Under the pieces are notes generated by a model. That model did no database searches and was not told the origin of the DNA. It worked only from the letters and a program-made list of their open reading frames with translations. The position numbers and the translations under genes are program-made. This document shows, one piece after another, positions 18,545 through 27,448 of a stretch of 64,000 bases of DNA. Origin of the DNA: JAJPHW01 sp963771505 (GTDB lineage: Bacteria; Acidobacteriota; Terriglobia; Terriglobales; Acidobacteriaceae); contig CAVYTO010000004.1 in NCBI GenBank assembly GCA_963771505.1, positions 124,001-188,000 on the forward strand. Reading direction: 5' to 3'. Position 1 is the first letter of the stretch, and each line of letters opens with the position of its first letter.

Positions 18545-18583
18545 GCCGGTTTTCCTCTTCGCAGGGAAACCGGCAATTTCTTT
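18545..18583 (+). terminator. Terminator after lon
   Basis: An 11-bp stem (GCCGGTTTTCC with GGGAAACCGGC, one wobble) with an 8-base loop is followed by AATTTCTTT. It lies 19 bases after the lon stop. Confidence 0.82.
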
Positions 18584-18588
18584 GCCAC

Positions 18589-18618
18589 TTGAAGAGCCCC
18601 TTGTATTGGGCTTACAAC
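18589..18618 (+). promoter_or_regulatory. Possible promoter of FecR/DUF6600 gene
   Basis: TTGAAG at 18589 and TACAAC at 18613 are separated by 18 bases. Downstream, 18656-18673 can form a GGCCGC/GCGGCC hairpin just before the ribosome-binding site, which could modulate translation. Confidence 0.35.
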
Positions 18619-18690
18619 TATTCGAGTGCTGAAGGGTTTAAATCTATGCACCACCGGCCGCCGCTCAGCGGCCTACTTGAGAGGAGTTCG

Positions 18691-20853
18691 ATGACGAGGA
18701 AACGCTCAGTTCTCCCGCTGGCAACGCTTTTAGCCTCATTCTTAATCATGCAGGCGGCAGCCGTATTCGCCCAGGACGACCAACAACCGCCACCGGACCA
18801 ACAGCAGCAGTACGGCAACCAACAAGAAGGTAACCAGCAGTACGGCAATCAGGCGCCATCGCCCGATCAGGAGCAAAATACCCAGCCTGATCCTCCGAGC
18901 CGCGTTGCGCGATTGAATTTTTCTGAAGGTTCCGTTTCCTTTCAACCCGGCGGCGAAGGCGACTGGGTGCAGGCTGTACCCAACCGGCCGCTAACCACCG
19001 GAGACAATCTTTGGGCTGACCAGAATTCCCGCGCGGAGCTTCACGTCGGTTCCACGGCCATCCGCATGAATTCTGAAACAAGTCTGACGTTCCTCGAACT
19101 GGACGACCGGACCACGCAATTCAAGCTCTCCATGGGAACGCTAATTCTCAAGGTTCGCCACCTCGACGACAACGATTTATTTGAAGTGGACACGCCGAAT
19201 CTCGCGTTCACCATTCAGCGCGTAGGGGATTATCGAATCCAGGTGAATCCCGATGGCAATCAGACCATCACGACGGTTTGGCGAGGACGCGCAGAAGTGA
19301 CTGGCGGAGGCGAGTCGTATCTCGTCGTGGCCGGCCAGCAAGCCCGCTTCGACGGAACCGACCAGCTTAACCATGACATCAATCAGCTTCCGCCTTACGA
19401 CGACTTCGACAATTGGGCGATGGATCGCGATCGCCGCGAAGACCACTCAGAATCGGTCAACTACATTTCTCCGGAAATGACTGGCGCCGAAGACCTTGAC
19501 CAGTATGGCAGCTGGGGTTACGCCGCAGATTATGGCCCGGTTTGGCGGCCCAGCGGAGTTCCGGGAGGCTGGGCCCCGTATCGCAATGGGCACTGGGCTT
19601 TCGTCGAGCCCTGGGGCTGGACCTGGGTTGAGGATGAACCCTGGGGCTTTGCGCCGTTTCACTATGGAAGATGGGCTTACGTCGGAGCCGGGTGGTGCTG
19701 GGTCCCGGGGCCTGTCGTAGTTCGCCCGGTGTATGCGCCTGCTTTAGTCGCCTTCGTCGGCGGCGGTGGATTCGGCGTGGGCGTCGGTATTGGCGTGGGC
19801 GTCTCGTGGTTTCCGCTTGCGCCACGAGAAGTCTTCGTGCCCTGGTATCGTGGCAGCCGTGAATACGTGAACAACGTGAATATCACCAACACTCGCGTGA
19901 ACGTCACGCAGGTCACGAATGTGTACAACACAACCGTCATCAACAACAACACCACGATCAACAATACGAATGTGACGCGCGTGACCTATGCGAACCAGCA
20001 CGTGCCCAGCGCGATCACTTCCGTGTCTCACGACACTTTCGTCAACGCGCGGCCGGTTGCTCGCAATCTCGCTCCGGTCGATGCGAAATTGGCGCAAGCT
20101 CCGGTAACCTACCGCCAACCAGCCCAGCCCGCACGCGCGAGCGTGGTGGGGGCGGGGACCGTGGCCCGCGTCAGACCTCCCGCGGCTGTGATCAATCGAG
20201 CCGTGGTCGCGACCCGCAATCCAACGCCACCTCGGCCATCCTTCGAGCAGCGGCAAGCGCCTGTAGTTCACGCGCAAGCTCCTACTGCTCCTCGGCCCGT
20301 GACGCAGGGTCAGGGGAGTCATCCTCAGGAAGCCGGGCGCCCACAAGAACCGGCTCGTCCCCAAACCGGCGCGCCGCAGGAAGCTGCACGACCGCAAGGC
20401 ACGCCCGCTCAAGAGCAGACGCGCCCCGGACAGCCGGCTCCTCAGCGCCCCAATGAAGCTCCGGCGGAGACAGCGCGTCCGCAGACCCCGGCGCGCGAGA
20501 CTCAGCCTGCGCCGCAAACTCAACAGCGCCCTGCGCCACAGACGCAGGAACGTCCCGTCACTCCAGCCCAAGAACGCCCTGTGCCGCAGGCTCAGGAACG
20601 TCCCACGCCGCAGCAGGCTCGTCCAGTGCCGAAACCTCCTGACAACTACTCCCGAGGTTCCGCCCCGGCGGAACAGCCCCACCCATTGGTACGCACGGCT
20701 CCGCCGCCGCAGAACCGCCCCGAAGTGCAGCGGAACGAAGAGCAAAAGTTCAACAACTGGCAACGGCAACGCCAGAACCCCGCTCCTCGTCCGGCTCCTC
20801 GCCCTTCGGCGCCGCAGCAAAAGAACGAACCACCGCATCCGCCTCATCGCTAA
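18691..20853 (+). CDS. FecR-domain / DUF6600 envelope protein with Pro/Gln-rich tail
   Basis: The 720-residue protein starts at ATG 18691 with GAGGAG five bases upstream. A signal peptide (about 1-28, ending VFAQ) precedes a Gln/Asn/Pro linker. A FecR-like beta domain follows (about 70-210: LNFSEGSVSF, RAELHVGSTAIRM, FEVDTPNLAF). Next come Trp-rich repeats (about 265-350: SWGYAADYGPVWRP, GHWAFVEPWGWTWV, FAPFHYGRWAYVG), then a Gly/Val patch, an Asn/Thr-rich stretch and about 230 residues rich in Pro, Gln, Ala and Arg with repeated AQERP units. No transmembrane anchor follows, so it is probably periplasmic or surface associated. The FecR part need not mean iron regulation, since no sigma factor is adjacent. 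Confidence 0.8.
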   Translation: MTRKRSVLPLATLLASFLIMQAAAVFAQDDQQPPPDQQQQYGNQQEGNQQYGNQAPSPDQEQNTQPDPPSRVARLNFSEGSVSFQPGGEGDWVQAVPNRPLTTGDNLWADQNSRAELHVGSTAIRMNSETSLTFLELDDRTTQFKLSMGTLILKVRHLDDNDLFEVDTPNLAFTIQRVGDYRIQVNPDGNQTITTVWRGRAEVTGGGESYLVVAGQQARFDGTDQLNHDINQLPPYDDFDNWAMDRDRREDHSESVNYISPEMTGAEDLDQYGSWGYAADYGPVWRPSGVPGGWAPYRNGHWAFVEPWGWTWVEDEPWGFAPFHYGRWAYVGAGWCWVPGPVVVRPVYAPALVAFVGGGGFGVGVGIGVGVSWFPLAPREVFVPWYRGSREYVNNVNITNTRVNVTQVTNVYNTTVINNNTTINNTNVTRVTYANQHVPSAITSVSHDTFVNARPVARNLAPVDAKLAQAPVTYRQPAQPARASVVGAGTVARVRPPAAVINRAVVATRNPTPPRPSFEQRQAPVVHAQAPTAPRPVTQGQGSHPQEAGRPQEPARPQTGAPQEAARPQGTPAQEQTRPGQPAPQRPNEAPAETARPQTPARETQPAPQTQQRPAPQTQERPVTPAQERPVPQAQERPTPQQARPVPKPPDNYSRGSAPAEQPHPLVRTAPPPQNRPEVQRNEEQKFNNWQRQRQNPAPRPAPRPSAPQQKNEPPHPPHR

Positions 20854-20872
20854 ACGGATCGGTAGCCCACAC

Positions 20873-20902
20873 GCCAGTTCTCGCAAGGGAACTGGCTTTT
20901 TT
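20873..20902 (+). terminator. Terminator after FecR/DUF6600 gene
   Basis: A perfect 8-bp stem (GCCAGTTC with GAACTGGC) and an 8-base loop are followed by six T. Confidence 0.9.
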
Positions 20903-20920
20903 GTTTTAGACTGAAACGCA

Positions 20921-21637
20921 ATGCAAGTCCGAGTCTTGTTTTTCGGCGTCCTGAAAGAGCTTAACGGCGGCGGCGAGACCGCGATCCACTTGGCCGATGG
21001 TGCGTCGCTCGGAGACGCACTTCGGGAGTGCATTCGGCTCGTCCCTGCGCTCGACAAGTTCTCCAAATCTATCGCGATTTCACGTAATCAGGACTACGCG
21101 AAGGCAGATGCAATTCTCTCCGACGGTGACGAAATCGCCTTGCTGCCTCCGGTGAGCGGAGGATCAAGCCCCAGCCGCGCCCTTCTCATCCGCGAGGTAA
21201 TCGATTCACCAGCGATTTTGACGGGTTTAAAACAGCCTGCAGACGGCGCTTTGGTCGTGTTCGAAGGAGTTGTACGCGACCACACCAAAAATCGCAAGAC
21301 GATCTTCCTCAATTACGAAGCTTACGAAGACATGGCCGTCAAGATTATGGATCGGCTCATAGGCGATGCCCTAGCCAAATTTCCTGTGCGCGACATCGTT
21401 CTGGTCCATCGCCTTGGCCGGCTGGAAGTCGGAGAAATCAGCGTTCTAATCGCCGTCGCATCCGCCCATCGCGCCGCCGCGTTCGACGCTTGCCGATGGG
21501 TCATCGACACATTGAAACGCACCGTCCCCATCTGGAAGAAAGAACATTTCGCCGACGGCGCTGTGTGGTCTGATGGGGAGCCATTCCCGGACAACATCGA
21601 CTCAGGCAGCTATGGCGAAAAGGCAGCATCTAAGTGA
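20921..21637 (+). CDS. Molybdopterin synthase, MoaD-MoaE fusion
   Basis: The protein has 238 residues. Residues 1-81 are a MoaD ubiquitin-like fold ending in LLPPVSGG (G80-G81). Residues about 87-232 are MoaE, with FEGVVRDHTKNR, the YEAYEDMA strand, VLVHRLGRLEVGE and the catalytic Lys region KRTVPIWKKE. Together they insert two sulfurs into precursor Z (cPMP) to make molybdopterin. Normally the MoaD C-terminal Gly-Gly must be free to become a thiocarboxylate; here it is internal, so proteolysis would be needed, as reported for the mycobacterial MoaX fusion. A TAGACT box lies eight bases before the ATG. The stop overlaps the next start (GTGA). Confidence 0.9.
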   Translation: MQVRVLFFGVLKELNGGGETAIHLADGASLGDALRECIRLVPALDKFSKSIAISRNQDYAKADAILSDGDEIALLPPVSGGSSPSRALLIREVIDSPAILTGLKQPADGALVVFEGVVRDHTKNRKTIFLNYEAYEDMAVKIMDRLIGDALAKFPVRDIVLVHRLGRLEVGEISVLIAVASAHRAAAFDACRWVIDTLKRTVPIWKKEHFADGAVWSDGEPFPDNIDSGSYGEKAASK

Positions 21638-22629
21638 CCAGCGCCTGGCCTCGAATGTCTCAATCCAACTTACGAAACGTGCTACTCGTGGCATGGGTGA
21701 TCTCGACCCTTGCGTTGGCCCAGGTGCCCAGACCCCCGTCGGTGGCAGGAACTGCCGGTTCCAAAACCTCCTCTACTCGCGATACCGACACTACGTTCAA
21801 AGTGGACGTGAAGCTGGTCAGTGTCTTCGTTACCGTCACCGACCAAAATGGCGCGCCGGTCGGCAATCTGGCGAAGGAAAATTTCCAGCTGATCGAAGAC
21901 GGTAACGATCAAAACATTTCTGTGTTCGCGAAAGAATCCGCCATTCCGCTTTCTATCGTCATGGACATCGACACCAGTCTCAGCACTCGCAAAGATTTGC
22001 CCATGGAACTTAGCTCTGCGAGGCGCTTCGCCCACGCTTTGATTCGCCCAGAAGATGCCCTGAGCCTTTACGAGTTCAGCGAAGTGGTGAATGAAGTTGT
22101 TCCATTCACTCCCGACTTGAAGACCATTGATCACGGCATTGAAAGAGTTCGCTCCGGCGCCGCTACTGCGCTCTACGATGCCGTATATCTCGGCTCGCAA
22201 GCTTTAGAGCGACGGCAAGGAAGAAAAGTGCTTGTCGTAATAACCGACGGCGGGGATACAGCCAGCAAAGTCAACTATCAAGAAGCTGTGCGCGCCGCGC
22301 AGGAAGCGGAAGCGATCGTTTACAGCATCATCGTGGTTCCGATCGAAGCCAGCGCCGGACGCGACCTTGGAGGCGAACACGCGCTCATACAAATTTCCGC
22401 GGACACAGGCGGAAAGCATTTTTACGCCACATCCGTCCCGCAACTCGATGCCGCGTTCGCGCAAATCAGCGATGAACTGCGTACCCAATACCTGCTCGGA
22501 TACTATCCATCCCGCCGCTTGGCCGATTCCGATTTTCGGCGAATCCAGGTGAAGGTCTCGGCAGCAGGATCGAGCGCATACAGAGTTCGCCACCGCGCTG
22601 GATACTACACGTCCAAAGCAAAACTCTAA
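21634..22629 (+). CDS. Secreted VWFA-related protein (acidobacterial type)
   Basis: The 331-residue protein has GTG start 21634 overlapping the MoaD-MoaE stop; an ATG at 21655 is an alternative. A signal peptide is followed by a beta-sandwich strand set (VDVKLVSVFVTVTDQNG, NFQLIEDG). A von Willebrand A domain follows with the MIDAS start IVMDIDTSLSTR (D-x-S-x-S like, second position Thr), then VVITDGGDTAS and a C-terminal beta domain ending YRVRHRAGYY. This architecture matches the VWFA-related Acidobacterial domain family, whose function is unknown. The coupling to molybdenum cofactor synthesis is probably incidental. Confidence 0.85.
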   Translation: MTSAWPRMSQSNLRNVLLVAWVISTLALAQVPRPPSVAGTAGSKTSSTRDTDTTFKVDVKLVSVFVTVTDQNGAPVGNLAKENFQLIEDGNDQNISVFAKESAIPLSIVMDIDTSLSTRKDLPMELSSARRFAHALIRPEDALSLYEFSEVVNEVVPFTPDLKTIDHGIERVRSGAATALYDAVYLGSQALERRQGRKVLVVITDGGDTASKVNYQEAVRAAQEAEAIVYSIIVVPIEASAGRDLGGEHALIQISADTGGKHFYATSVPQLDAAFAQISDELRTQYLLGYYPSRRLADSDFRRIQVKVSAAGSSAYRVRHRAGYYTSKAKL

Positions 22630-22748
22630 CGAGTCAGGCTCTGATTTCCGTGTTCAGCAGTTGACAAAAGAAAACAAACAAGTTCAACTCAACAAAATTA
22701 TCACTTCACGAAATTTCCGTTGCCTCCCAGCTCCGGAAGGAGATCACC

Positions 22749-25700
22749 ATGACTGCAAGCTTTAGCCTCAAGCGGCTCCTGCGAAATAGCTTTGCTCCGT
22801 TTGCTTTAATCCTGGCGTTCAGCGCGTTAGCTTTTTCGCAGAGCACGGTTGGAACAGGCAGCATCGTCGGCACAGTCACGGACCCTTCCAACGCGGTCGT
22901 TAGCGGTGCCAAGGTCACCGTCACCGATCTGGGCACCGGCCATGCCATCCCAGTTACGACGAACGCGAATGGCGCCTACAACTCCGGCGCCCTGGTTCCG
23001 GGAAACTATAAGGTCACGGTAAAAGTAAAGGGTTTTTCCACGTTGGAAAAGCCGCTGACAGTGTTGGTCGGAAACACGGCCAACGGCAACATCAAGCTCG
23101 AGATTGGTCGGGAGAACGAAACGATCGAAGTGCAGGGTTCCACGGTTCAGGTCAACACCGAGCAAGCCTCGGTGCAGGGTGTTTTGAATGCCGAGCAAAT
23201 CGAAAACTTACCGATCAACGGGCGCAACTTTCTCGACCTTGCGCAGCTTGAACCCGGAGTACAAATCCAAGACGGACAAGACTTCGACCCCACCAAGGCC
23301 GGGTATTCGTCGATTTCGTTCGGAGGCCGCTTCGGCCGCACCGCTAGAATCGAAGTCGATGGCGTCGATGTTTCCGATGAAACCGTCGGAACTACAACCA
23401 CCGACGTTCCCGCCAGCGGCATTGAGGAATTTCAGCTGAGCCAATCCAGCCTCGACCTCTCGAATGAATTAACATCTTCCGGCGCCGTGAACGTGACGAC
23501 TAGGTCCGGTACCAATGACATTCATGGCCAGGCTTTCGGATTATTCCGTGACAGCGCATTCTCTGCGGCTTTACCCACGCCGCCCGGCCTGACCACTCCC
23601 TTCCAGCGGTCGCAATACGGCGGTCGCGTTGGCGGCCCGGTGATTAAAGATAAGCTTTTCTATTTTCTGGATGGCGAGCGAACGCTTCAGCATGAACAGG
23701 CCCCAGTCCTGATAGGTGCGCCGTTCTCGCAATATTCCGGCACCTTCGCATCACCATTTATCGAAGACAATCTGCTGGGGAAAGTCGACTACCAGTTGCC
23801 CCACTCGGGTCACGCATTCTATCGGTTTACTTACTTCAAGAATTCGTTGCTGGCGAACGCTGGCCTGGGCTTTTCCATCTACGACAACAAAGACATTACC
23901 CGCACCCATGTCGCCGGGCTGGATTTCAACACCGGAAGTTTCACCCACAGTATTCGCTTCGAATATCTCAAGTTTCAGAATCAGATCGTCGATGCCACTC
24001 GCGGCAGCACATTGCCTTTCGCCGATTCACCGGTGGAAGTTCAGTTAGGAAGCACCGGCCTCGTTTTTGGCCCGAATTATCTCGCTCCTCAAAGCACCCT
24101 CCAGAGCGATCACCAGGTCAAGTACGACGGCAGCAAGATTCTGGGTTCGCACATTATTCGCTACGGCGTTGGTTACAACCATCTCGCCGGTGGCGGCTTC
24201 GCCAACTTCCAAAGCATCGCGCCATTTCTGTTCACTAACATCGGCTCGAGCGAAACCACATTCTTCGCCCAATCCGGCCCCTTCCCCGGTGGAGCATCCA
24301 ATCCGCTCAACTATCCCGTTGAAAGCGTCGCCCTCGGCAATGGCTTGGGCTACTCGACCACGGCCCCTGCCTTCGGTTTTCCCGCAGGCGGAATTATTGA
24401 CAACCGCATCGGCTTGTATGTCGGCGATAGCTGGAAGGTGAAGAAAAACTTCACCATCACCTACGGCTTGCGCTATGTTCGAGATACCGGGCGCACCGAC
24501 AGCAACCTTGCTGGCATTCCAGAGTTGAACGCGCTCATGCCCGGATTGGGTAATCCAGTGAAGCAGCCCAACCTGAATCTTGCCCCTCAACTTGGTATTG
24601 CGTGGGATCCTACCGGCAGCGGCAAGACCGTCATCCGCTCCGGCATTGGTTTGTTCTACGAAAACGCCATTTGGAACAACGTCGCTTTCGACGCTCCGGG
24701 ACGAGAAAAAACCGGCGCATTCGGCCAGTTCCCGACGGCGTGCGCAGCGACAGCCATGCCTCAACCGGTCTTTGCAACCAATGGCCAGCTGCCCTTGGCG
24801 ACTTTTTGTAGTGCGAACAACGGGCAATCAAGTAAAGCCGTCGCCATCGGTTCTGTGGCCGCTCAAATTGAAACCTATCAGCAGCAATATCAGGCTTTAT
24901 CTCCGTTTAGCACTAGCTTGCCCAATCCGAACTACACCGGAACGGTCCTGGATCAGGGCGGCGGGCTGGGCACAACCGCTTCGATGTTTGATCCTAATTA
25001 CCACTCGCCGCGCTCCGTGCAAATCAACTTCGGCATTCAGCATGAAATAAAGCCAAACATGGTTTTCAGCGCGGACTTCGTGCGCAACGTCCAGACCCAC
25101 TATTTGCTGGGCATCGACGAAAATCATTCAGGTGATGCCAGCTATTTCAACTTGAACGGAGCGCAACAAGCCATCGCCGCAACTCTTAGCGCGTGCGGCG
25201 TCGGGACTATCAACGCTGCGATCAATGCATGTCCCGGCCTTTACCCATCTGGTGGTGGCGCTTCCATGTCTGACTTTGGCAGCTTTGGGCTTACCTCCTC
25301 CGCCGAGATTGGCCAGCCCTGCGCGGTCGTGTTCGGCTATAACTGCGCTTTCCCGGGCATCAATCCTGCGGCGCCGGCCTTGCCCTTCCTGAAGTCGGTC
25401 GGACGCTCGGTCTACAACGGTCTTCAGACCAAGCTGGTTGAAAACAAGAAGAACCCGTTTCGGGGAGTGAAATACCTGAACCTTCAAGTCGCGTATTCGC
25501 TGTCACGGTTTGAAAACACCGGCGGCGGTTCGGGTGACAGCCCCGCAGCATCCGATCAGGACTTCATCATTAGTTCCCTTGACAACCGCAATCCAAACCG
25601 ATACTTCGGCCCATCGGTGCTCGATCGCACCCATCAATTTTCGTTCGGCGGCTATGCCGACGTTCCGTATGGATTCCAGATCAGCGCGATCTCGCATTTC

Positions 25701-26291
25701 TGGAGCCCGCTGGCGGTTTCCACCATCGTACCCAATACGAACCTTGGGTACGGAGAGATTTTCCGTACGGACTTCACCGGCGACGGCACCGTTCAAGACC
25801 CGATTCCCGGAACTCACGTCGGCAACTTCGATCGCGGAATTAACGCTTCGAATATCAACAAGACGATCGCTAACTACAACGCAACCCTTGCCAATCAAGC
25901 CACCCCGGCTGGCCAAGTCCTTATTCAAAATGGACTGTTCACATTGGCGCAATTGCAAGCGTTAGGCGGAGTTGCACCCACCTTGCCGCTGGCGCCGCCC
26001 GGTCAAGTCAACCTTGCTTGGTTGAAAGCATTCGACTTGAAGTTTTCCTGGTCCCACACTTTTTGGGATCACATCACTGTCCAGCCGAGCGCTGGCTTTT
26101 ACAACGTTTTCAACTTCGCCAACTTCGATTCGTCGAGCAGCACTTTGAACGGATTGTTGACCGGCGGTGTCGGCCAAATAAATGGAACGGATTCCAGTGG
26201 CCACAACATCACGCGGACCGGCGTCGGAACCGGAGTCTTCTCGCTGGGTTCGCCGCGCCAGTTGGAATTCGGCCTGCAAATCAGCTTTTAG
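22749..26291 (+). CDS. TonB-dependent receptor, Oar-like with carboxypeptidase-regulatory domain
   Basis: The 1180-residue protein starts at ATG 22749 with AAGGAG seven bases upstream. A signal peptide (to about 30, AFSQ) precedes an Ig-like carboxypeptidase-regulatory domain (about 35-120: GSIVGTVTDPSNAVVSGAKV, NANGAYNSGALVPGNY). A plug domain (about 130-240: NLPINGRNFLDL, GGRFGRTARIEVDGVDV) is followed by a long 22-strand-type barrel ending in a C-terminal Phe (LEFGLQISF), the BAM signal. This is the abundant acidobacterial receptor type thought to import oligosaccharides or peptides. No canonical TonB box is recognised and no partner SusD-like gene is present. The next genes are unrelated. 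Confidence 0.93.
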   Translation: MTASFSLKRLLRNSFAPFALILAFSALAFSQSTVGTGSIVGTVTDPSNAVVSGAKVTVTDLGTGHAIPVTTNANGAYNSGALVPGNYKVTVKVKGFSTLEKPLTVLVGNTANGNIKLEIGRENETIEVQGSTVQVNTEQASVQGVLNAEQIENLPINGRNFLDLAQLEPGVQIQDGQDFDPTKAGYSSISFGGRFGRTARIEVDGVDVSDETVGTTTTDVPASGIEEFQLSQSSLDLSNELTSSGAVNVTTRSGTNDIHGQAFGLFRDSAFSAALPTPPGLTTPFQRSQYGGRVGGPVIKDKLFYFLDGERTLQHEQAPVLIGAPFSQYSGTFASPFIEDNLLGKVDYQLPHSGHAFYRFTYFKNSLLANAGLGFSIYDNKDITRTHVAGLDFNTGSFTHSIRFEYLKFQNQIVDATRGSTLPFADSPVEVQLGSTGLVFGPNYLAPQSTLQSDHQVKYDGSKILGSHIIRYGVGYNHLAGGGFANFQSIAPFLFTNIGSSETTFFAQSGPFPGGASNPLNYPVESVALGNGLGYSTTAPAFGFPAGGIIDNRIGLYVGDSWKVKKNFTITYGLRYVRDTGRTDSNLAGIPELNALMPGLGNPVKQPNLNLAPQLGIAWDPTGSGKTVIRSGIGLFYENAIWNNVAFDAPGREKTGAFGQFPTACAATAMPQPVFATNGQLPLATFCSANNGQSSKAVAIGSVAAQIETYQQQYQALSPFSTSLPNPNYTGTVLDQGGGLGTTASMFDPNYHSPRSVQINFGIQHEIKPNMVFSADFVRNVQTHYLLGIDENHSGDASYFNLNGAQQAIAATLSACGVGTINAAINACPGLYPSGGGASMSDFGSFGLTSSAEIGQPCAVVFGYNCAFPGINPAAPALPFLKSVGRSVYNGLQTKLVENKKNPFRGVKYLNLQVAYSLSRFENTGGGSGDSPAASDQDFIISSLDNRNPNRYFGPSVLDRTHQFSFGGYADVPYGFQISAISHFWSPLAVSTIVPNTNLGYGEIFRTDFTGDGTVQDPIPGTHVGNFDRGINASNINKTIANYNATLANQATPAGQVLIQNGLFTLAQLQALGGVAPTLPLAPPGQVNLAWLKAFDLKFSWSHTFWDHITVQPSAGFYNVFNFANFDSSSSTLNGLLTGGVGQINGTDSSGHNITRTGVGTGVFSLGSPRQLEFGLQISF

Positions 26292-26330
26292 CCGCGCGGA
26301 GTCTGCTGCTGCTGTGATCGCGCTGCGGTG

Positions 26331-26336
26331 TAGAAT
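26331..26336 (+). promoter_or_regulatory. -10 box TAGAAT, leaderless start of Hfq-like gene
   Basis: TAGAAT, with TG directly before it, ends seven bases ahead of ATG 26344. There is no ribosome-binding site and no clear -35, which fits an extended -10 promoter and a leaderless mRNA. Confidence 0.5.
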
Positions 26337-26343
26337 CGTGGTG

Positions 26344-26574
26344 ATGCCGTTGCAGGATCAACAGCCTGAAGTGGTCGCCCCTGAGGCGACCTATCTCAAA
26401 TCTTTGAGCGAAGATCGCACGGTTGTGTCCGTCAAGCTGAGAGATGGCGACACCGTGCACGGCTGGATCGAGTATTACGATTGCGACATGCTTCGCCTCA
26501 CGCGACAGGGTTCGCCCAACATTTTCATTTATAAGCACGACATTCTATACATTGCGGAAGAGGCGGCACGTTGA
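26344..26574 (+). CDS. Hfq-like Sm-fold RNA-binding protein
   Basis: The protein has 76 residues. The core aligns by eye with Hfq: an N-terminal helix EATYLKSLSEDRT, Sm1 strands VVSVKLRDGDTVHGWIEYYDC and LRLTR, and an Sm2 ending NIFIYKHDILYI, which contains the Y/F-K-H motif used by Hfq to bind uridine at the proximal face. It would form a ring that chaperones small RNAs, but the usual Q8 and C-terminal tail are not recognisable. I chose ATG 26344; the frame is open further upstream inside the receptor gene. It sits 40 bases before the phosphatase gene. Confidence 0.72.
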   Translation: MPLQDQQPEVVAPEATYLKSLSEDRTVVSVKLRDGDTVHGWIEYYDCDMLRLTRQGSPNIFIYKHDILYIAEEAAR

Positions 26575-26614
26575 GTTTTGCGTCATTTTCCAGCCGAGCA
26601 AGTTGCCCTCTCTC

Positions 26615-27448
26615 ATGACCACTTCCAATCCTTCCAGCTTCGTTCCTGCCGCATCTGAGATTGCCCGCGAGGCTGGGGCGCTAATCCTGGGCTACTTCCG
26701 GCAACGCGTCACAATCGAATACAAAGGTGAAGCCGATCTGGTCACAGTCGCCGACCGAACTTCGGAGACCCTCATTCGCGAGCGCCTTCGCTCACACTGG
26801 CCAAATCACGACATTCTCGGAGAAGAGCAGGGTTTGCAAGACAACGGCAGCGACTACCGCTGGTACGTCGATCCGCTGGACGGTACGACGAATTTTGCCC
26901 ACGGCTATCCCGTCTTTTGCGTTTCGATGGCACTTGAGCATAAAGGCCACCGGATCGCCGGCGTTGTTTACGATCCGACGCGGGATGAGTTGTTTGCCGC
27001 AGAGCAGGGAAGCGGCGCAGAGTTGAATGGCAAGCCGATCAAAGTTTCGCGCACGGCGCGGCTCGCTGAGTGCCTGGTGGCTACCGGTTTTCCCAGCTAC
27101 AAACGCCACAAAAATCCCAATATTTTTTATTACCACCAGATCACTCTTCGCAGCCACGGCGTGCGGCGGGCAGGCTCGGCTGCACTCGATTTATGTTATG
27201 TGGCAAGCGGCCGGTTTGACGGCTTTTGGGAATTCAATCTCAATCCGTGGGACACCGCCGCCGGAGTGCTGCTGGTCGAAGAAGCTGGAGGACGCGTTTC
27301 AAATTTCCGCGGCGGAGAATTTGACATCTCCAGCCGCGAAACGCTGGCGACTAACGGACTGGTTCACGATGAATTGATGGACGAATTCGACAAGATCAGC
27401 AGCGGTCGCGGGCTCGAACCGCTGCCTGCGATTGCGGAGGTGAAATGA
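26615..27448 (+). CDS. Inositol-monophosphatase-family phosphatase (SuhB-like)
   Basis: The 277-residue protein starts at ATG 26615. The family's metal-binding motifs are complete: GEEQG (about 70), DPLDGTTNFAHG (about 89-100) and WDTAAGVLLVEEAGG (about 212-226). With Mg2+ it would hydrolyse inositol phosphates or a related sugar phosphate such as histidinol phosphate or fructose-1,6-bisphosphate. The GTTNF sequence and length favour the SuhB/IMPase branch. Its stop overlaps the DUF1684 start (ATGA), so the two are co-translated. Confidence 0.9.
   Translation: MTTSNPSSFVPAASEIAREAGALILGYFRQRVTIEYKGEADLVTVADRTSETLIRERLRSHWPNHDILGEEQGLQDNGSDYRWYVDPLDGTTNFAHGYPVFCVSMALEHKGHRIAGVVYDPTRDELFAAEQGSGAELNGKPIKVSRTARLAECLVATGFPSYKRHKNPNIFYYHQITLRSHGVRRAGSAALDLCYVASGRFDGFWEFNLNPWDTAAGVLLVEEAGGRVSNFRGGEFDISSRETLATNGLVHDELMDEFDKISSGRGLEPLPAIAEVK

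Noticed and set aside
20300..20640. Repeats in the DUF6600 protein tail considered as a CRISPR or tandem DNA repeat
   Set aside because: The repetition is at protein level (Pro/Gln/Ala codons) with irregular spacing and no conserved DNA unit.
19744..21066. 440-codon open frame on the minus strand opposite the DUF6600 tail and moaD-moaE
   Set aside because: It is Arg/Leu rich, antisense to the Pro/Gln-rich tail and crosses the terminator at 20873.
24045..24827. 260-codon antisense frame inside the TonB-dependent receptor
   Set aside because: Antisense to a conserved barrel, with no start signal or domain.
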